From Clostridia bacterium (lineage in GTDB: Bacteria; Bacillota; Clostridia; Christensenellales; Borkfalkiaceae): a DNA stretch of 41,807 nt. The stretch lies in NCBI GenBank assembly GCA_017468085.1, contig JAFUJR010000026.1:1-41807 (forward strand), read 5' to 3'. The translations under genes were made by a program, and so were the position numbers. This document shows positions 33,462 to 41,710 of this stretch, piece after piece. Numbering within the stretch: the stretch's first letter is position 1; every line of letters starts with the position of its first letter. The notes beneath the pieces are model-generated. The model was not told where the DNA came from. It made no database searches and saw only the letters and a program-made list of their open reading frames with translations.

Positions 33462-36400
33462 ATGGGATTGATTAAGTTTTTAATGGGTGGCGACGCCAGA
33501 AGAAGCCTTAAAAAGCTGAACAAAATGGCAGACCAAGTAGAAGCGCTTGAACCGAAATATCAAGCAATGGACGACGAAACGCTGAAAGCGCAGACGAACG
33601 TGTTGAAAGAACGTCTTAAAAACGGCGAAACGTTGGACGATATTTTATACGACGCTTACGCGGCGCTCCGCGAAGCGGCGAAGCGCGTCCTCGAAATGCG
33701 CCACTTCCGCGTACAGATTATCGGCGGTATTTGTTTGCATCAAGGACGTATTGCCGAAATGCGTACGGGTGAAGGTAAGACCCTCGTTTCCACCCTGCCT
33801 GCATATTTGAACGCGCTCTCGGGTAAGAGCGTACACATCGTTACCGTCAACGATTACCTTGCAAAGCGAGACGCAGAATGGATGGGTAAGGTGCATAAAT
33901 TTATGGGACTCACCGTCGGCGTTGTCGTGCCCGGCATGGACGACGACCAAAAGCGCGCGGCTTATAAGTGCGATATCGTATACGGCACGAATAACGAGTT
34001 CGGCTTCGATTACCTCCGCGACAACTTGAAAACGGACCTTTCTAAGATGGTGCAGCGTGATTTGACGTTTGCCATCGTGGACGAAGTCGACTCCATTTTA
34101 ATCGACGAAGCGAGGACCCCCCTCATCATTTCGGGTAAAGGCGAAAAGTCCTCCGATTTGTACGTGCGCGTGGATAAGCTCGTCCGTACCTTTGACGGCG
34201 GTTTCGACGACGAGCTGAAAGAAGCGGAAGACGCGGCTTATTTAGAGCAAAAGAAAAACAAGAAAAACAAGAAGAACAAAAAGGTTGTGGAAGATACGGA
34301 CGACGAGGAAGACGAGGAGTTTGTAGACTACACCAAGATGACTTTGGAAGAACAGGCAAACTACGAAGCGGAGCTTGCGGAAAAACGCGCGCAGGCTTTG
34401 GCGAACGCGCCCGAGGGTAAGAAATCCTTGGCGGCGGCAAGAGCTTGGGATTACATCATCAACCGCAAAGAAAAGACGGTAGAGCTTACCGAAAGCGGCG
34501 CGAAGAAAGCGGAAAGATTTTTCCACATCGACAACATTGCGGAAATCGAACACGCTGACCTCAACCACCACATTCAGCAAGCGCTCAAAGCGCACAAGCT
34601 CTTTAAACTGGACGAAGATTATATCGTGCAGGATGGTGAAGTCGTTATCGTAGACGAATTTACGGGTCGTCTTATGATCGGCAGAAGATACTCCGACGGC
34701 TTACACCAAGCCATCGAAGCGAAGGAAGGAGTGGAGGTCCGCAGTGAAAATAAGACGTATGCAACCGTAACCTTCCAAAATTATTTCCGTTTATATTCCA
34801 AACTTTCGGGTATGACGGGTACGGCAAAGACGGAAGAAGCGGAATTTAGAACGATTTACTCCCTCGACGTTGTGGAGATCCCCACCAACCGTCCCGTACA
34901 GCGTAAAGATATTCCCGACAGAGTATATAAGACGAACAACGGCAAAAAACGCGCCATTGTAGAAGAAATCATCAAGCGCCACGAGGCAGGTCAGCCTATC
35001 CTCGTAGGTACGTCGTCCGTTGATAAATCGGAAGAAATTTCCCGTTTGCTCGTTCGTAACGGCGTTAAGCATAACATTTTGAACGCGAAGAACCACGAAC
35101 GCGAAGCGGAAATCGTTGCGCAGGCAGGTAGATTCGGCGCGGTTACCATCTCCACCAACATGGCTGGCCGCGGTACGGACATCTTGCTGGGCGGCAACCC
35201 CGAATATTTGGCGAAAAAGCGTCTGCGTGAAGAGGGTGCAAGCCACGAGGATATCGAGCTTGCAACGAGTATGTATATTACGGAAATCCCCGAAGAAATC
35301 GCGGCTCTCCGTGAAAGATATAAAGAAGTTTACGCTTACTACAAAAAACAGACGGACGAGGAAAAGGCGAAGGTTATCGAGGTGGGCGGCTTGTGTATCA
35401 TCGGTACGGAACGTCATGAATCTCGCCGTATCGACAACCAGCTCCGTGGCCGTGCAGGCCGTCAAGGGGACGTGGGTATGTCCGTGTTCTATCTTTCGCT
35501 TGAAGACGATTTGGTACTCCGTTTCGGCGGCGAACGTATGAAAGCGATGTATAACGCATTCGGAATCGACGAGGATACCTGCTTGGAATCGAGAATGCTT
35601 TCGAACGGTATTGAAAACGCGCAGAAAAATATCGAGGGCAGAAACTTCGGTATCCGTAAAAACGTATTGCAGTACGACGACGTTATGAACAAACAGCGTT
35701 TGGTCATGTACGAAGAACGTATGAACGTTTTAAAGGGCGGCAACGTACACGACCAAGTGGTGAAATATATCCCCGATTACGTGGCGGATACGGTTGCTTC
35801 GGCGGTGAATATCGACGCCATGCCCGAGCTCTGGAACGAAGCCGAGCTCAACGCGGCGTTGGAAGCGAAAATTTTACCCGAGGGCACGAACTACGTTACG
35901 CGCGAACGTTTGATGAAGTGGGATTACGAAACCGCGCTCCGCAAAATTACCAATAAAGCGGTTAAAGAGTACGAAAATAAGATTGAAGAGTTGAAAGAAT
36001 TCGGCGTGGATTTCTACGCGCTGGAACGCAGAATCCTGCTTATGACGGTAGATAGAAACTGGATCGACCACATCGACGCGATGGATCAGCTCCGTAAAGG
36101 TATCAGCCTCCGCGCCTACGGTCAAGTCGACCCCGTCATTTCCTATAAGCAAGAGGGCTACGAGATGTTCGACGAGATGATACAGCGTATTCAACGCTCG
36201 ACCATCAGCGTGCTTTTGAAAATGAAGATAGAAATGCGTCCTGCGCAGCCTGCGCCCGCACAGCCCGCACAACCTGCGGCGCCTGCACAAAGCGCACAGC
36301 CCGCACAACCTGCGGCGCCTGCACAAAGCGCACAGCCCGCGAAGCCTGCGGCAAGACCTTTCCGTCGTCAAATGCCCGTTCCTCTGTCGAATATGTCCTC

Positions 36401-36533
36401 GTATAACGAGAGAGTAGCGGCGGAAGAGGCGGCAAGAAAAATGCAAGCGGCACAAAAGCCCAACCTTGCGGTTTTGGCGAATAATATCCCCGCAGAGCAA
36501 CCCTCGAAGCCCGAAGAAAAAAAGGACGAGTAA
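33462..36533 (+). CDS. secA: Preprotein translocase ATPase SecA
   Basis: This 1023-residue motor drives proteins through SecYEG. Walker A is 'MRTGEGKT' (about 100-107). The second ATPase site region contains 'VDEVDSILIDEARTPL', and 'TNMAGRGTDILLGG' and 'IDNQLRGRAGRQGD' are canonical. Residues about 262-330 carry a lineage-type insertion rich in Lys-Asn and then Asp/Glu. The C-terminus has a Pro-Ala-Gln repeat instead of the Cys-rich zinc motif seen in many SecA proteins. A 'ggag' precedes the ATG. It leads a probable operon with prfB and tsaD. Confidence 0.97.
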   Translation: MGLIKFLMGGDARRSLKKLNKMADQVEALEPKYQAMDDETLKAQTNVLKERLKNGETLDDILYDAYAALREAAKRVLEMRHFRVQIIGGICLHQGRIAEMRTGEGKTLVSTLPAYLNALSGKSVHIVTVNDYLAKRDAEWMGKVHKFMGLTVGVVVPGMDDDQKRAAYKCDIVYGTNNEFGFDYLRDNLKTDLSKMVQRDLTFAIVDEVDSILIDEARTPLIISGKGEKSSDLYVRVDKLVRTFDGGFDDELKEAEDAAYLEQKKNKKNKKNKKVVEDTDDEEDEEFVDYTKMTLEEQANYEAELAEKRAQALANAPEGKKSLAAARAWDYIINRKEKTVELTESGAKKAERFFHIDNIAEIEHADLNHHIQQALKAHKLFKLDEDYIVQDGEVVIVDEFTGRLMIGRRYSDGLHQAIEAKEGVEVRSENKTYATVTFQNYFRLYSKLSGMTGTAKTEEAEFRTIYSLDVVEIPTNRPVQRKDIPDRVYKTNNGKKRAIVEEIIKRHEAGQPILVGTSSVDKSEEISRLLVRNGVKHNILNAKNHEREAEIVAQAGRFGAVTISTNMAGRGTDILLGGNPEYLAKKRLREEGASHEDIELATSMYITEIPEEIAALRERYKEVYAYYKKQTDEEKAKVIEVGGLCIIGTERHESRRIDNQLRGRAGRQGDVGMSVFYLSLEDDLVLRFGGERMKAMYNAFGIDEDTCLESRMLSNGIENAQKNIEGRNFGIRKNVLQYDDVMNKQRLVMYEERMNVLKGGNVHDQVVKYIPDYVADTVASAVNIDAMPELWNEAELNAALEAKILPEGTNYVTRERLMKWDYETALRKITNKAVKEYENKIEELKEFGVDFYALERRILLMTVDRNWIDHIDAMDQLRKGISLRAYGQVDPVISYKQEGYEMFDEMIQRIQRSTISVLLKMKIEMRPAQPAPAQPAQPAAPAQSAQPAQPAAPAQSAQPAKPAARPFRRQMPVPLSNMSSYNERVAAEEAARKMQAAQKPNLAVLANNIPAEQPSKPEEKKDE
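36264..36335 (+). repeat. Two identical 36-nt tandem repeats inside secA
   Basis: Two perfect 36-nt copies (36264-36299 and 36300-36335) encode PAQPAAPAQSAQ twice, flanked by partial copies. Perfect identity at DNA level suggests recent slippage and possible length variation between strains. Confidence 0.9.
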
Positions 36534-36557
36534 CGCCGATAGAAGGAAAACATCCAT

Positions 36558-37655
36558 ATGTTTAAAGCAGACGATTACAGATTAAAAATACAAGGTATGC
36601 GCAATATTTTGAAAGAAGCGGAATACGCTTTGGATATCGAGCATTTGCGCCCCCGCCTTGCAGAGCTTGAAAAGGAGCAGGAAAACCCTGACGTTTGGCA
36701 GGATTTAGAGCGTTCCACCAAGATAGGCAAGGAAATTGCAGGTATCCGCAACAAAATCAACGCATACGAAAAGGGCGCAAACGCCCTTTCCGACGCGGAG
36801 GACGTTGTAGACCTCATTGAAGAAACGGAGGACGAAAGCCTGATCCCCGAACTGGACGAAATGCTTTCGACGGCGGAAAAAGATATTGAAGATATGCGTA
36901 TCCGCGCCATTTTGAAAGGGCAGTACGACAACCACAACGCTATGCTCACCCTGCACGCAGGGGCAGGCGGTACGGAGGCTTGCGATTGGTGCCAAATGCT
37001 TTACCGTATGTATTGCCGTTATTGCGAAAAGATGGGCTTTAAGGTGTACGAGCTTGACCGAGAAGCCGGCGACGGCGCAGGTTTTAAGAGCGTAGACTTC
37101 CGCGTAGAGGGCGAAAACGCGTACGGGTATTTGAAAGCGGAAATGGGCGTACACCGCCTCGTCCGTATCTCTCCCTTCGACGCGAATAAACGCCGTCAAA
37201 CGTCCTTCTGTTCCTTAGAGGTCATGCCCGAGGTTGAGGACGACGACGAGGTGGAAATCAACGACGACGATATCCGTATCGATATTTACCATTCGGGCGG
37301 CGCAGGCGGTCAAAACGTAAACAAGGTTGCTTCCGCCGTGCGTATCACCCACTTCCCTACGGGTATCGTGGTGCAATGTCAAAACGAGCGTTCACAGCTC
37401 CAAAACAAGGCGATGTGTTTTGCGATGCTCCGTTCTAAGCTGTTGGAAAAGAAAATCGAACAGCGTCAAGCGGAAGCGCAAGCCATGAAAGGGGACGTAA
37501 AGAAAATTGAGTGGGGTTCGCAAATCCGCTCTTACGTATTCTGTCCGTACACCCTCGTCAAAGACCATCGCACGGGCTACGAAAAAGGGGACGTGCAGTC
37601 GGTTATGGACGGCGAATTGCACGGCTTCGTCATCGATTATTTGAAGAAATCCTAA
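36558..37655 (+). CDS. prfB: Peptide chain release factor 2
   Basis: This 365-residue protein releases finished peptides at UGA and UAA. The codon-recognition motif is 'SPF' at 205-207 and the catalytic 'GGQ' is at 250-252, the same positions as in Escherichia coli. 'SPF' marks RF2 rather than RF1. The frame is continuous from ATG 36558 with no internal UGA near codon 26, so the usual programmed frameshift that autoregulates prfB is absent. It follows secA by 24 nt. Confidence 0.96.
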   Translation: MFKADDYRLKIQGMRNILKEAEYALDIEHLRPRLAELEKEQENPDVWQDLERSTKIGKEIAGIRNKINAYEKGANALSDAEDVVDLIEETEDESLIPELDEMLSTAEKDIEDMRIRAILKGQYDNHNAMLTLHAGAGGTEACDWCQMLYRMYCRYCEKMGFKVYELDREAGDGAGFKSVDFRVEGENAYGYLKAEMGVHRLVRISPFDANKRRQTSFCSLEVMPEVEDDDEVEINDDDIRIDIYHSGGAGGQNVNKVASAVRITHFPTGIVVQCQNERSQLQNKAMCFAMLRSKLLEKKIEQRQAEAQAMKGDVKKIEWGSQIRSYVFCPYTLVKDHRTGYEKGDVQSVMDGELHGFVIDYLKKS

Positions 37656-37669
37656 CAAAAAAAAGCGCG

Positions 37670-37693
37670 AAGCGGCGGCGAATGCCGCCGCTT
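37670..37693 (+). terminator. Hairpin between prfB and tsaD
   Basis: A perfect 10-bp GC-rich stem (37670-37679 with 37684-37693) with a GAAT loop is followed by only a short T-run. It may be a partial terminator or processing site inside the operon. Confidence 0.55.
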
Positions 37694-37720
37694 TAAACAA
37701 CGATTTACAAGGTGCAACGT

Positions 37721-38809
37721 ATGTATAATCCGTTACAAAACGTAGATACAACCAAATCCGAGCCGATTATCCTCGGCATCGAATCCTCGTGCGACGAAAC
37801 GGCGGCGGCGGTCATTCGCGGCAGAAAAATTCTGTCCGACGAAATCGCTTCGTCCGCAACGGTGCAGGCGCAGTTTGGCGGCGTCGTGCCCGAAATTGCC
37901 TCGCGCGCGCACACGGACGCGATTGCTGAGGTGGTGGAGCGCGCAGTGAAAAACGCGGGGATCACCTATGCGGACGTCGACGCGATTGCCGTTACTTACG
38001 GCGCGGGCTTGCTCGGCGCGTTGCTCGTGGGGGTATCCTTTGCCAAAGCCTTAGCGTACGCATTGAATAAACCCCTCATTGCCGTCAACCATATCCGCGG
38101 TCATTTGGCGGCGGCGTATTTGGATTCGCCTACATTAAAGCCCCCGTTCGTTACCTTGCTTGCAAGCGGCGGTCATACGGCGGTTTTGTATGCAAAATCG
38201 GACGCGGAGTTTGAAATCCTCGGCGCGACGCTGGACGACGCGGCAGGGGAGGCGTTTGATAAGGTGGCGCGTGTGTTGGGCTTGAAATATCCCGGCGGAC
38301 CGAATATAGAAAGATGCGCGCAGGACGGAAAGGATACCGTGCCTATGCCCAAAATGTTGAAAGGGGGCGGCGGATATAACTTTTCGTACAGCGGTTTAAA
38401 GACGGCGGTCATCAATTATTGCCACACCAAAGCGCAAAAAGGGGAGGGCTTTTCCAAGGCGGACGTTGCGGCGTCCTTCCAAAAGGCGGCGGTGGACGTG
38501 CTTGTGGAAAAGACGGTGGAAGCGGCACTCGAAAAAGGGGTTTCCGTCGTAACCGCAGGCGGCGGCGTAGCGGCGAACACCTATCTTCGCACGAGCTTAA
38601 AGGCGGCGTGCGATAAATACAATTTGACTTTGATTTTGCCCGAAAAGCGGTACTGTACGGACAACGCGGCGATGATTGCGTCCGAGGGGTTGGTGCAGTT
38701 TAAGCTGGGTAATTTTGCGGATATGACCTTGACGGCAAAAGCGTCCATTCCTTTGGCGGCGACCTTAGAAACGGTGCAGAGCCGCGCGGCAAAAAAGGCG
38801 GAGGCGTAA
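37721..38809 (+). CDS. tsaD: tRNA N6-adenosine threonylcarbamoyltransferase
   Basis: This is a 362-residue protein. I prefer ATG 37721 with 'aagg' upstream over a GTG three codons earlier. It transfers the threonylcarbamoyl group to adenosine 37 of ANN-decoding tRNAs, with TsaB and TsaE encoded elsewhere. 'LGIESSCDETAAAV' is the ASKHA nucleotide-binding start. The metal-binding pair His124/His128 sits in 'NHIRGHLAAAYL', and 'LASGGHTAVL' and 'GEAFDKVAR' are also typical. Confidence 0.96.
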   Translation: MYNPLQNVDTTKSEPIILGIESSCDETAAAVIRGRKILSDEIASSATVQAQFGGVVPEIASRAHTDAIAEVVERAVKNAGITYADVDAIAVTYGAGLLGALLVGVSFAKALAYALNKPLIAVNHIRGHLAAAYLDSPTLKPPFVTLLASGGHTAVLYAKSDAEFEILGATLDDAAGEAFDKVARVLGLKYPGGPNIERCAQDGKDTVPMPKMLKGGGGYNFSYSGLKTAVINYCHTKAQKGEGFSKADVAASFQKAAVDVLVEKTVEAALEKGVSVVTAGGGVAANTYLRTSLKAACDKYNLTLILPEKRYCTDNAAMIASEGLVQFKLGNFADMTLTAKASIPLAATLETVQSRAAKKAEA

Positions 38810-38812
38810 GCA

Positions 38813-39778
38813 ATGCGTGAATTTTTAGAGCATACGTGGGAGTTTTTCCTGCACGCCTTAGAGGATACCGCGCCGATGTTGCCGTGGATATTGGTGCTGT
38901 ATATCGTTATACAGCTTATCGAAAGTAAGGCGGATTTAAAAAAGATAGGACGGTTGGGCAGTAAATTGGGCCCGCTCGTCGGATCGGCTACGGGCTTGAT
39001 ACCGCAATGCGGGTTTTCCGTGATGGCGGCAAAGTTTTTCGAACAGAAATATATCACGCTCGGCACGCTGTTCGCAATTTTTATGGCGACGAGCGACGAG
39101 GCGTTTATCATTATGCTATCCTCGGGCGAGGGAGCGGTATACGTTCTGCCGATGGTGGCGATAAAAATCCTTGTCGGCGTGGCGGTTGGCTATGCGACGG
39201 ACGGGTTGATGCGCCTCATTGGGCGTAGGCAGGTATGCGCTCAAATGCCAAATACGGCAAACGGAGCGCCCACGACCACCCACGAAATTTTTATGCAGAG
39301 ATTTTTAGAGGAGCGCGAGGTAGAGGCAAATTGCTCGTGTGGCAGAAGCCACGCAGGCGAAGGACCTTGGAAGCAATATTTGCTCTATCCCTTGTTGCAT
39401 ACTTTAAAAGTGGCAGGGTTTATCTTCCTCGTCAACTTTATTTTGACGGCGATTATCCACTCGGTAGGCGAGGACGTTTTCGTCGAGTTTATGCACGGAA
39501 ATCTGTTCTTACAGCCTTTTGTAACTTGCGCCGTAGGGCTTATCCCCAACTGCGCGTCCTCCGTCGTTATTACAGAAACTTTTTTAAGCGGAGGCATTTC
39601 CTTCGGCTCATGCGTGGCAGGGCTTTGCGCCAATGCGGGGATGGGGTTCGTCGTGCTTTTGAAGAACGTGCGGAAGTGGAAACGCAACTTGATTATGATT
39701 GCGGCTTGTTATCTTATTGCGGTTGCCGTGGGAATGATCGTCAATCTGCTTGGTGTGGTAATTTCCTTTACTTGGTAA
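38813..39778 (+). CDS. ArsP_2-type (10-TM) heavy-metal/arsenic efflux permease
   Basis: This 321-residue membrane protein starts 3 nt after tsaD. It has two homologous halves, shown by 'ATGLIPQCGFSV' near residue 60 and 'AVGLIPNCASSV' near residue 242, each with a Pro-(Gln/Asn)-Cys motif. A hydrophilic middle loop contains 'CSCGRSH', a possible metal-binding site. This fits the family called putative 10-TM heavy-metal exporter, also annotated as arsenic efflux or manganese transporter. The true substrate is unknown. No ArsR gene is nearby. Confidence 0.8.
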   Translation: MREFLEHTWEFFLHALEDTAPMLPWILVLYIVIQLIESKADLKKIGRLGSKLGPLVGSATGLIPQCGFSVMAAKFFEQKYITLGTLFAIFMATSDEAFIIMLSSGEGAVYVLPMVAIKILVGVAVGYATDGLMRLIGRRQVCAQMPNTANGAPTTTHEIFMQRFLEEREVEANCSCGRSHAGEGPWKQYLLYPLLHTLKVAGFIFLVNFILTAIIHSVGEDVFVEFMHGNLFLQPFVTCAVGLIPNCASSVVITETFLSGGISFGSCVAGLCANAGMGFVVLLKNVRKWKRNLIMIAACYLIAVAVGMIVNLLGVVISFTW

Positions 39779-39796
39779 AAAAAATTTCGTCAATGC

Positions 39797-39826
39797 GTTT
39801 AATGTGCGGCGGTTTTGCGTTATAAA
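39797..39826 (+). promoter_or_regulatory. Possible promoter of the sigma-factor cluster
   Basis: GTTTAA at 39797-39802 equals the SigB-type -35 box, but the matching -10 is poor. Alternatively TTTAAT (39798-39803), 17 bp and TATAAA (39821-39826) form a sigma-A-like promoter. Confidence 0.35.
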
Positions 39827-39869
39827 TATTTAGGACGAGGGGCGAAGAACGCCCAAAGGAGCATAAATT

Positions 39870-40178
39870 ATGCAAGAAGCAGTTGTAAAAGGTTTGTTGG
39901 ACGGCGCGCTTTGCGTCGAGCTTTCCGGAGATATCGATTTAGGGAATGCGGAGGAATTTTACGCCGTCGTTTCTCAGGCGTATGCGCAAACGCCCGCAAG
40001 TTTACATTTTGATTGTGTGAACTTGAACTTTATCGACAGCACGACCTTGGGCACGTTTGTAAAAATACTTAAAATGGCAAAGACGGACGGAAACGGCTTG
40101 CGGCTTTCCGGTTTACAACCCAAAATCAAGAAGCTGTTTTTGATTTGCGCGCTTGATTCTATTATGGAGATAGAATAA
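39870..40178 (+). CDS. STAS-domain anti-anti-sigma factor
   Basis: This 102-residue protein has a strong 'aaggag' site. It is a SpoIIAA/RsbV-like antagonist. 'LNFIDSTTLGTF' contains Ser57, matching the serine whose phosphorylation by an RsbW-type kinase controls binding. It would release the sigma factor encoded two genes downstream by binding its anti-sigma kinase. It is first in a tight four-gene cluster. Confidence 0.9.
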   Translation: MQEAVVKGLLDGALCVELSGDIDLGNAEEFYAVVSQAYAQTPASLHFDCVNLNFIDSTTLGTFVKILKMAKTDGNGLRLSGLQPKIKKLFLICALDSIMEIE

Positions 40179-40179
40179 G

Positions 40180-40533
40180 ATGGAAAAGTTTTTAATCACT
40201 TTGCCCTTGACGGGCGAATATCTTACGACGGTTCGTTTGACGACGGGCGGGCTTTGTGCGCTGGTCGGTTTTAACGTGGACGAAACGGAGGATTTTAAGG
40301 TGTGCGTTACCGAAAGCCTGCTTATTTTAAAACGGAACGGATACGCTACGGCGAGCATTACGTTTACCGTGGGGGAGACGCTCCGTTGCCAAATCGTGGG
40401 CGTTGGTGCGCGCGGCGAAAAAGCGGATTCGTTTGAGGACGGCATTTCCAGCGCTTTGCTTTCCGCGTTGGTAGGGAACGTAGAGTTTACGAAAGAGCAA
40501 GATATTGTTACGGGAATTGTGTTTGAAGGCTGA
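40180..40533 (+). CDS. Degenerate RsbW-like protein (HATPase fold, N-box lost)
   Basis: This 117-residue protein starts 1 nt after the STAS gene. 'YLTTVRLTTGGLCALVGF' and 'DFKVCVTESLLILK' follow the RsbW/SpoIIAB layout. The N-box Asn expected four residues after Glu45 is Ile49, and no glycine-rich ATP lid is visible. It probably cannot bind ATP or phosphorylate the STAS protein. It may still bind the sigma or STAS factor as a non-catalytic partner. The place between antagonist and sigma gene is where spoIIAB normally lies. Confidence 0.72.
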   Translation: MEKFLITLPLTGEYLTTVRLTTGGLCALVGFNVDETEDFKVCVTESLLILKRNGYATASITFTVGETLRCQIVGVGARGEKADSFEDGISSALLSALVGNVEFTKEQDIVTGIVFEG

Positions 40534-40536
40534 TAA

Positions 40537-41277
40537 ATGATGACGGACGAGAAGATGAGCGAGTTATTTGCGCGCTATAAAGAAACGGGCGACGTTGCCG
40601 TCCGCAATCAAATTGCGGAAAAATATCTTTACATAGCCGACATTCTCGCAAAAAAATTTACGGGGCGCGGTGTAGAATACGACGACTTACGGCAAGTCGC
40701 CGCGCTTGCGCTTGTCCGCGGGATTGACCGCTTCGACCCCGATATGGGTATGCAATTCAGCACCTTCATCACTCCGACGATCACGGGCGAAATTAAAAAT
40801 TATTTCCGTGATAAATCGCGTATGGTCAAGCTGCCCAGACGGCTTGGGGAAATCAGTTCGGCTGTGAAAAAATTTGCCGATGAATACGCGGCGAAAGCGG
40901 GAGGGAAGCCGAGTGTGCGGGAGATCGCTAAGGCGCTTTCCCTTTCGGAAGAAGACGTAGTGCAGGCTTTGGAAATCGGCGGTACGCTTTCCCTGGACGG
41001 CATGGCGGCGGACGGCGACGGGGAGAATGACCGCTCCCTTTACGCTTTGCTTGCAGGGGACGAGGAGGCGTATGAAAAATTTGAAACCAAGGAAACCTTG
41101 AGGGCGGCGATGCGTGATTTCTCGGATACGGAAAAAGCGCTTGTCAAATTTCGTTACGTAGACGAATTATCGCAAAGTGAAACGGCGAAACGGTTGGGCG
41201 TCTCGCAAATGTTTGTATCGCGTATGGAGCGCAAACTTTTGGAAAAACTGCGAGATAAACTCAAGGACGCGTTTTAA
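40537..41277 (+). CDS. SigB/SigF-type RNA polymerase sigma factor
   Basis: This 246-residue sigma-70 group 3 protein has region 2 ('DLRQVAALALVRGIDRF', then 'FSTFITPTITGEIKNYFRD'), a region 3 helix-turn-helix 'PSVREIAKALSLSEED', and region 4 'LSQSETAKRLGVSQMFVSRM'. The 'FITPTITGEIKNYFRD' segment is typical of SigB/SigF/SigG. Two adjacent Met codons leave the start uncertain by one residue. The gene is flanked by anti-sigma-like genes on both sides. No sporulation genes are present here, so general stress or another developmental role is equally possible. Confidence 0.92.
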   Translation: MMTDEKMSELFARYKETGDVAVRNQIAEKYLYIADILAKKFTGRGVEYDDLRQVAALALVRGIDRFDPDMGMQFSTFITPTITGEIKNYFRDKSRMVKLPRRLGEISSAVKKFADEYAAKAGGKPSVREIAKALSLSEEDVVQALEIGGTLSLDGMAADGDGENDRSLYALLAGDEEAYEKFETKETLRAAMRDFSDTEKALVKFRYVDELSQSETAKRLGVSQMFVSRMERKLLEKLRDKLKDAF

Positions 41278-41291
41278 AACGAGGTGGGACG

Positions 41292-41651
41292 ATGATATTC
41301 AAGATTGAAAATTATCTTGCCTTACGGGAGGCGACGGATCGGCTTTGCGCTTTCTTACTCGCGGAAAAGGTCGACGAGGAGAGGGCTTTCGATTGCAAAC
41401 TTATCGTGTATGAGCTGATTGGGAACGTGCTTAAACACGCAGACGGGGGCGCGACGCTGTACGGCGAGGTATCGGACGGATTGGTACGGTTAAAGCTCGT
41501 GGCGGCAAAGCCTTTTTGCCCGCCGAATACGACGGCGTGCGCGGACGTGTTTGCCGAGCAGGGCAGAGGGCTGTTCTTAGTAGAAAAGCTGTGCGAGGAG
41601 CAAACTTTCACCTCCGAGGGAGAATGGATTATTACGATTAAAAGCAAATAA
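41292..41651 (+). CDS. RsbW/SpoIIAB-like anti-sigma kinase (intact ATP site)
   Basis: This 119-residue protein, 14 nt after the sigma gene, has 'gaggtggg' before the ATG. The N-box 'YELIGNVLKHADG' has Glu41 and Asn45, the spacing of SpoIIAB Glu46/Asn50. The glycine box 'QGRGLFLVEKLCE' is present. It is probably the working kinase that holds the sigma factor and phosphorylates Ser57 of the STAS protein. Position after, not before, the sigma gene is unusual for this family. Confidence 0.85.
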   Translation: MIFKIENYLALREATDRLCAFLLAEKVDEERAFDCKLIVYELIGNVLKHADGGATLYGEVSDGLVRLKLVAAKPFCPPNTTACADVFAEQGRGLFLVEKLCEEQTFTSEGEWIITIKSK

Positions 41652-41669
41652 AAGACGGAACAAACGTGA

Positions 41670-41710
41670 TATGCACCCCAAAAGTTAGACAAACTTTTGG
41701 AGGTGCATAT
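41670..41710 (+). promoter_or_regulatory. Terminal hairpin masking the transposase ribosome binding site
   Basis: An 18-nt left arm (41670-41687) pairs with 41692-41710 with one bulge. The right arm contains GGAGGT (41699-41704), the likely Shine-Dalgarno sequence 11 nt before the transposase ATG, so transcripts entering from outside would fold it away. Confidence 0.6.
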
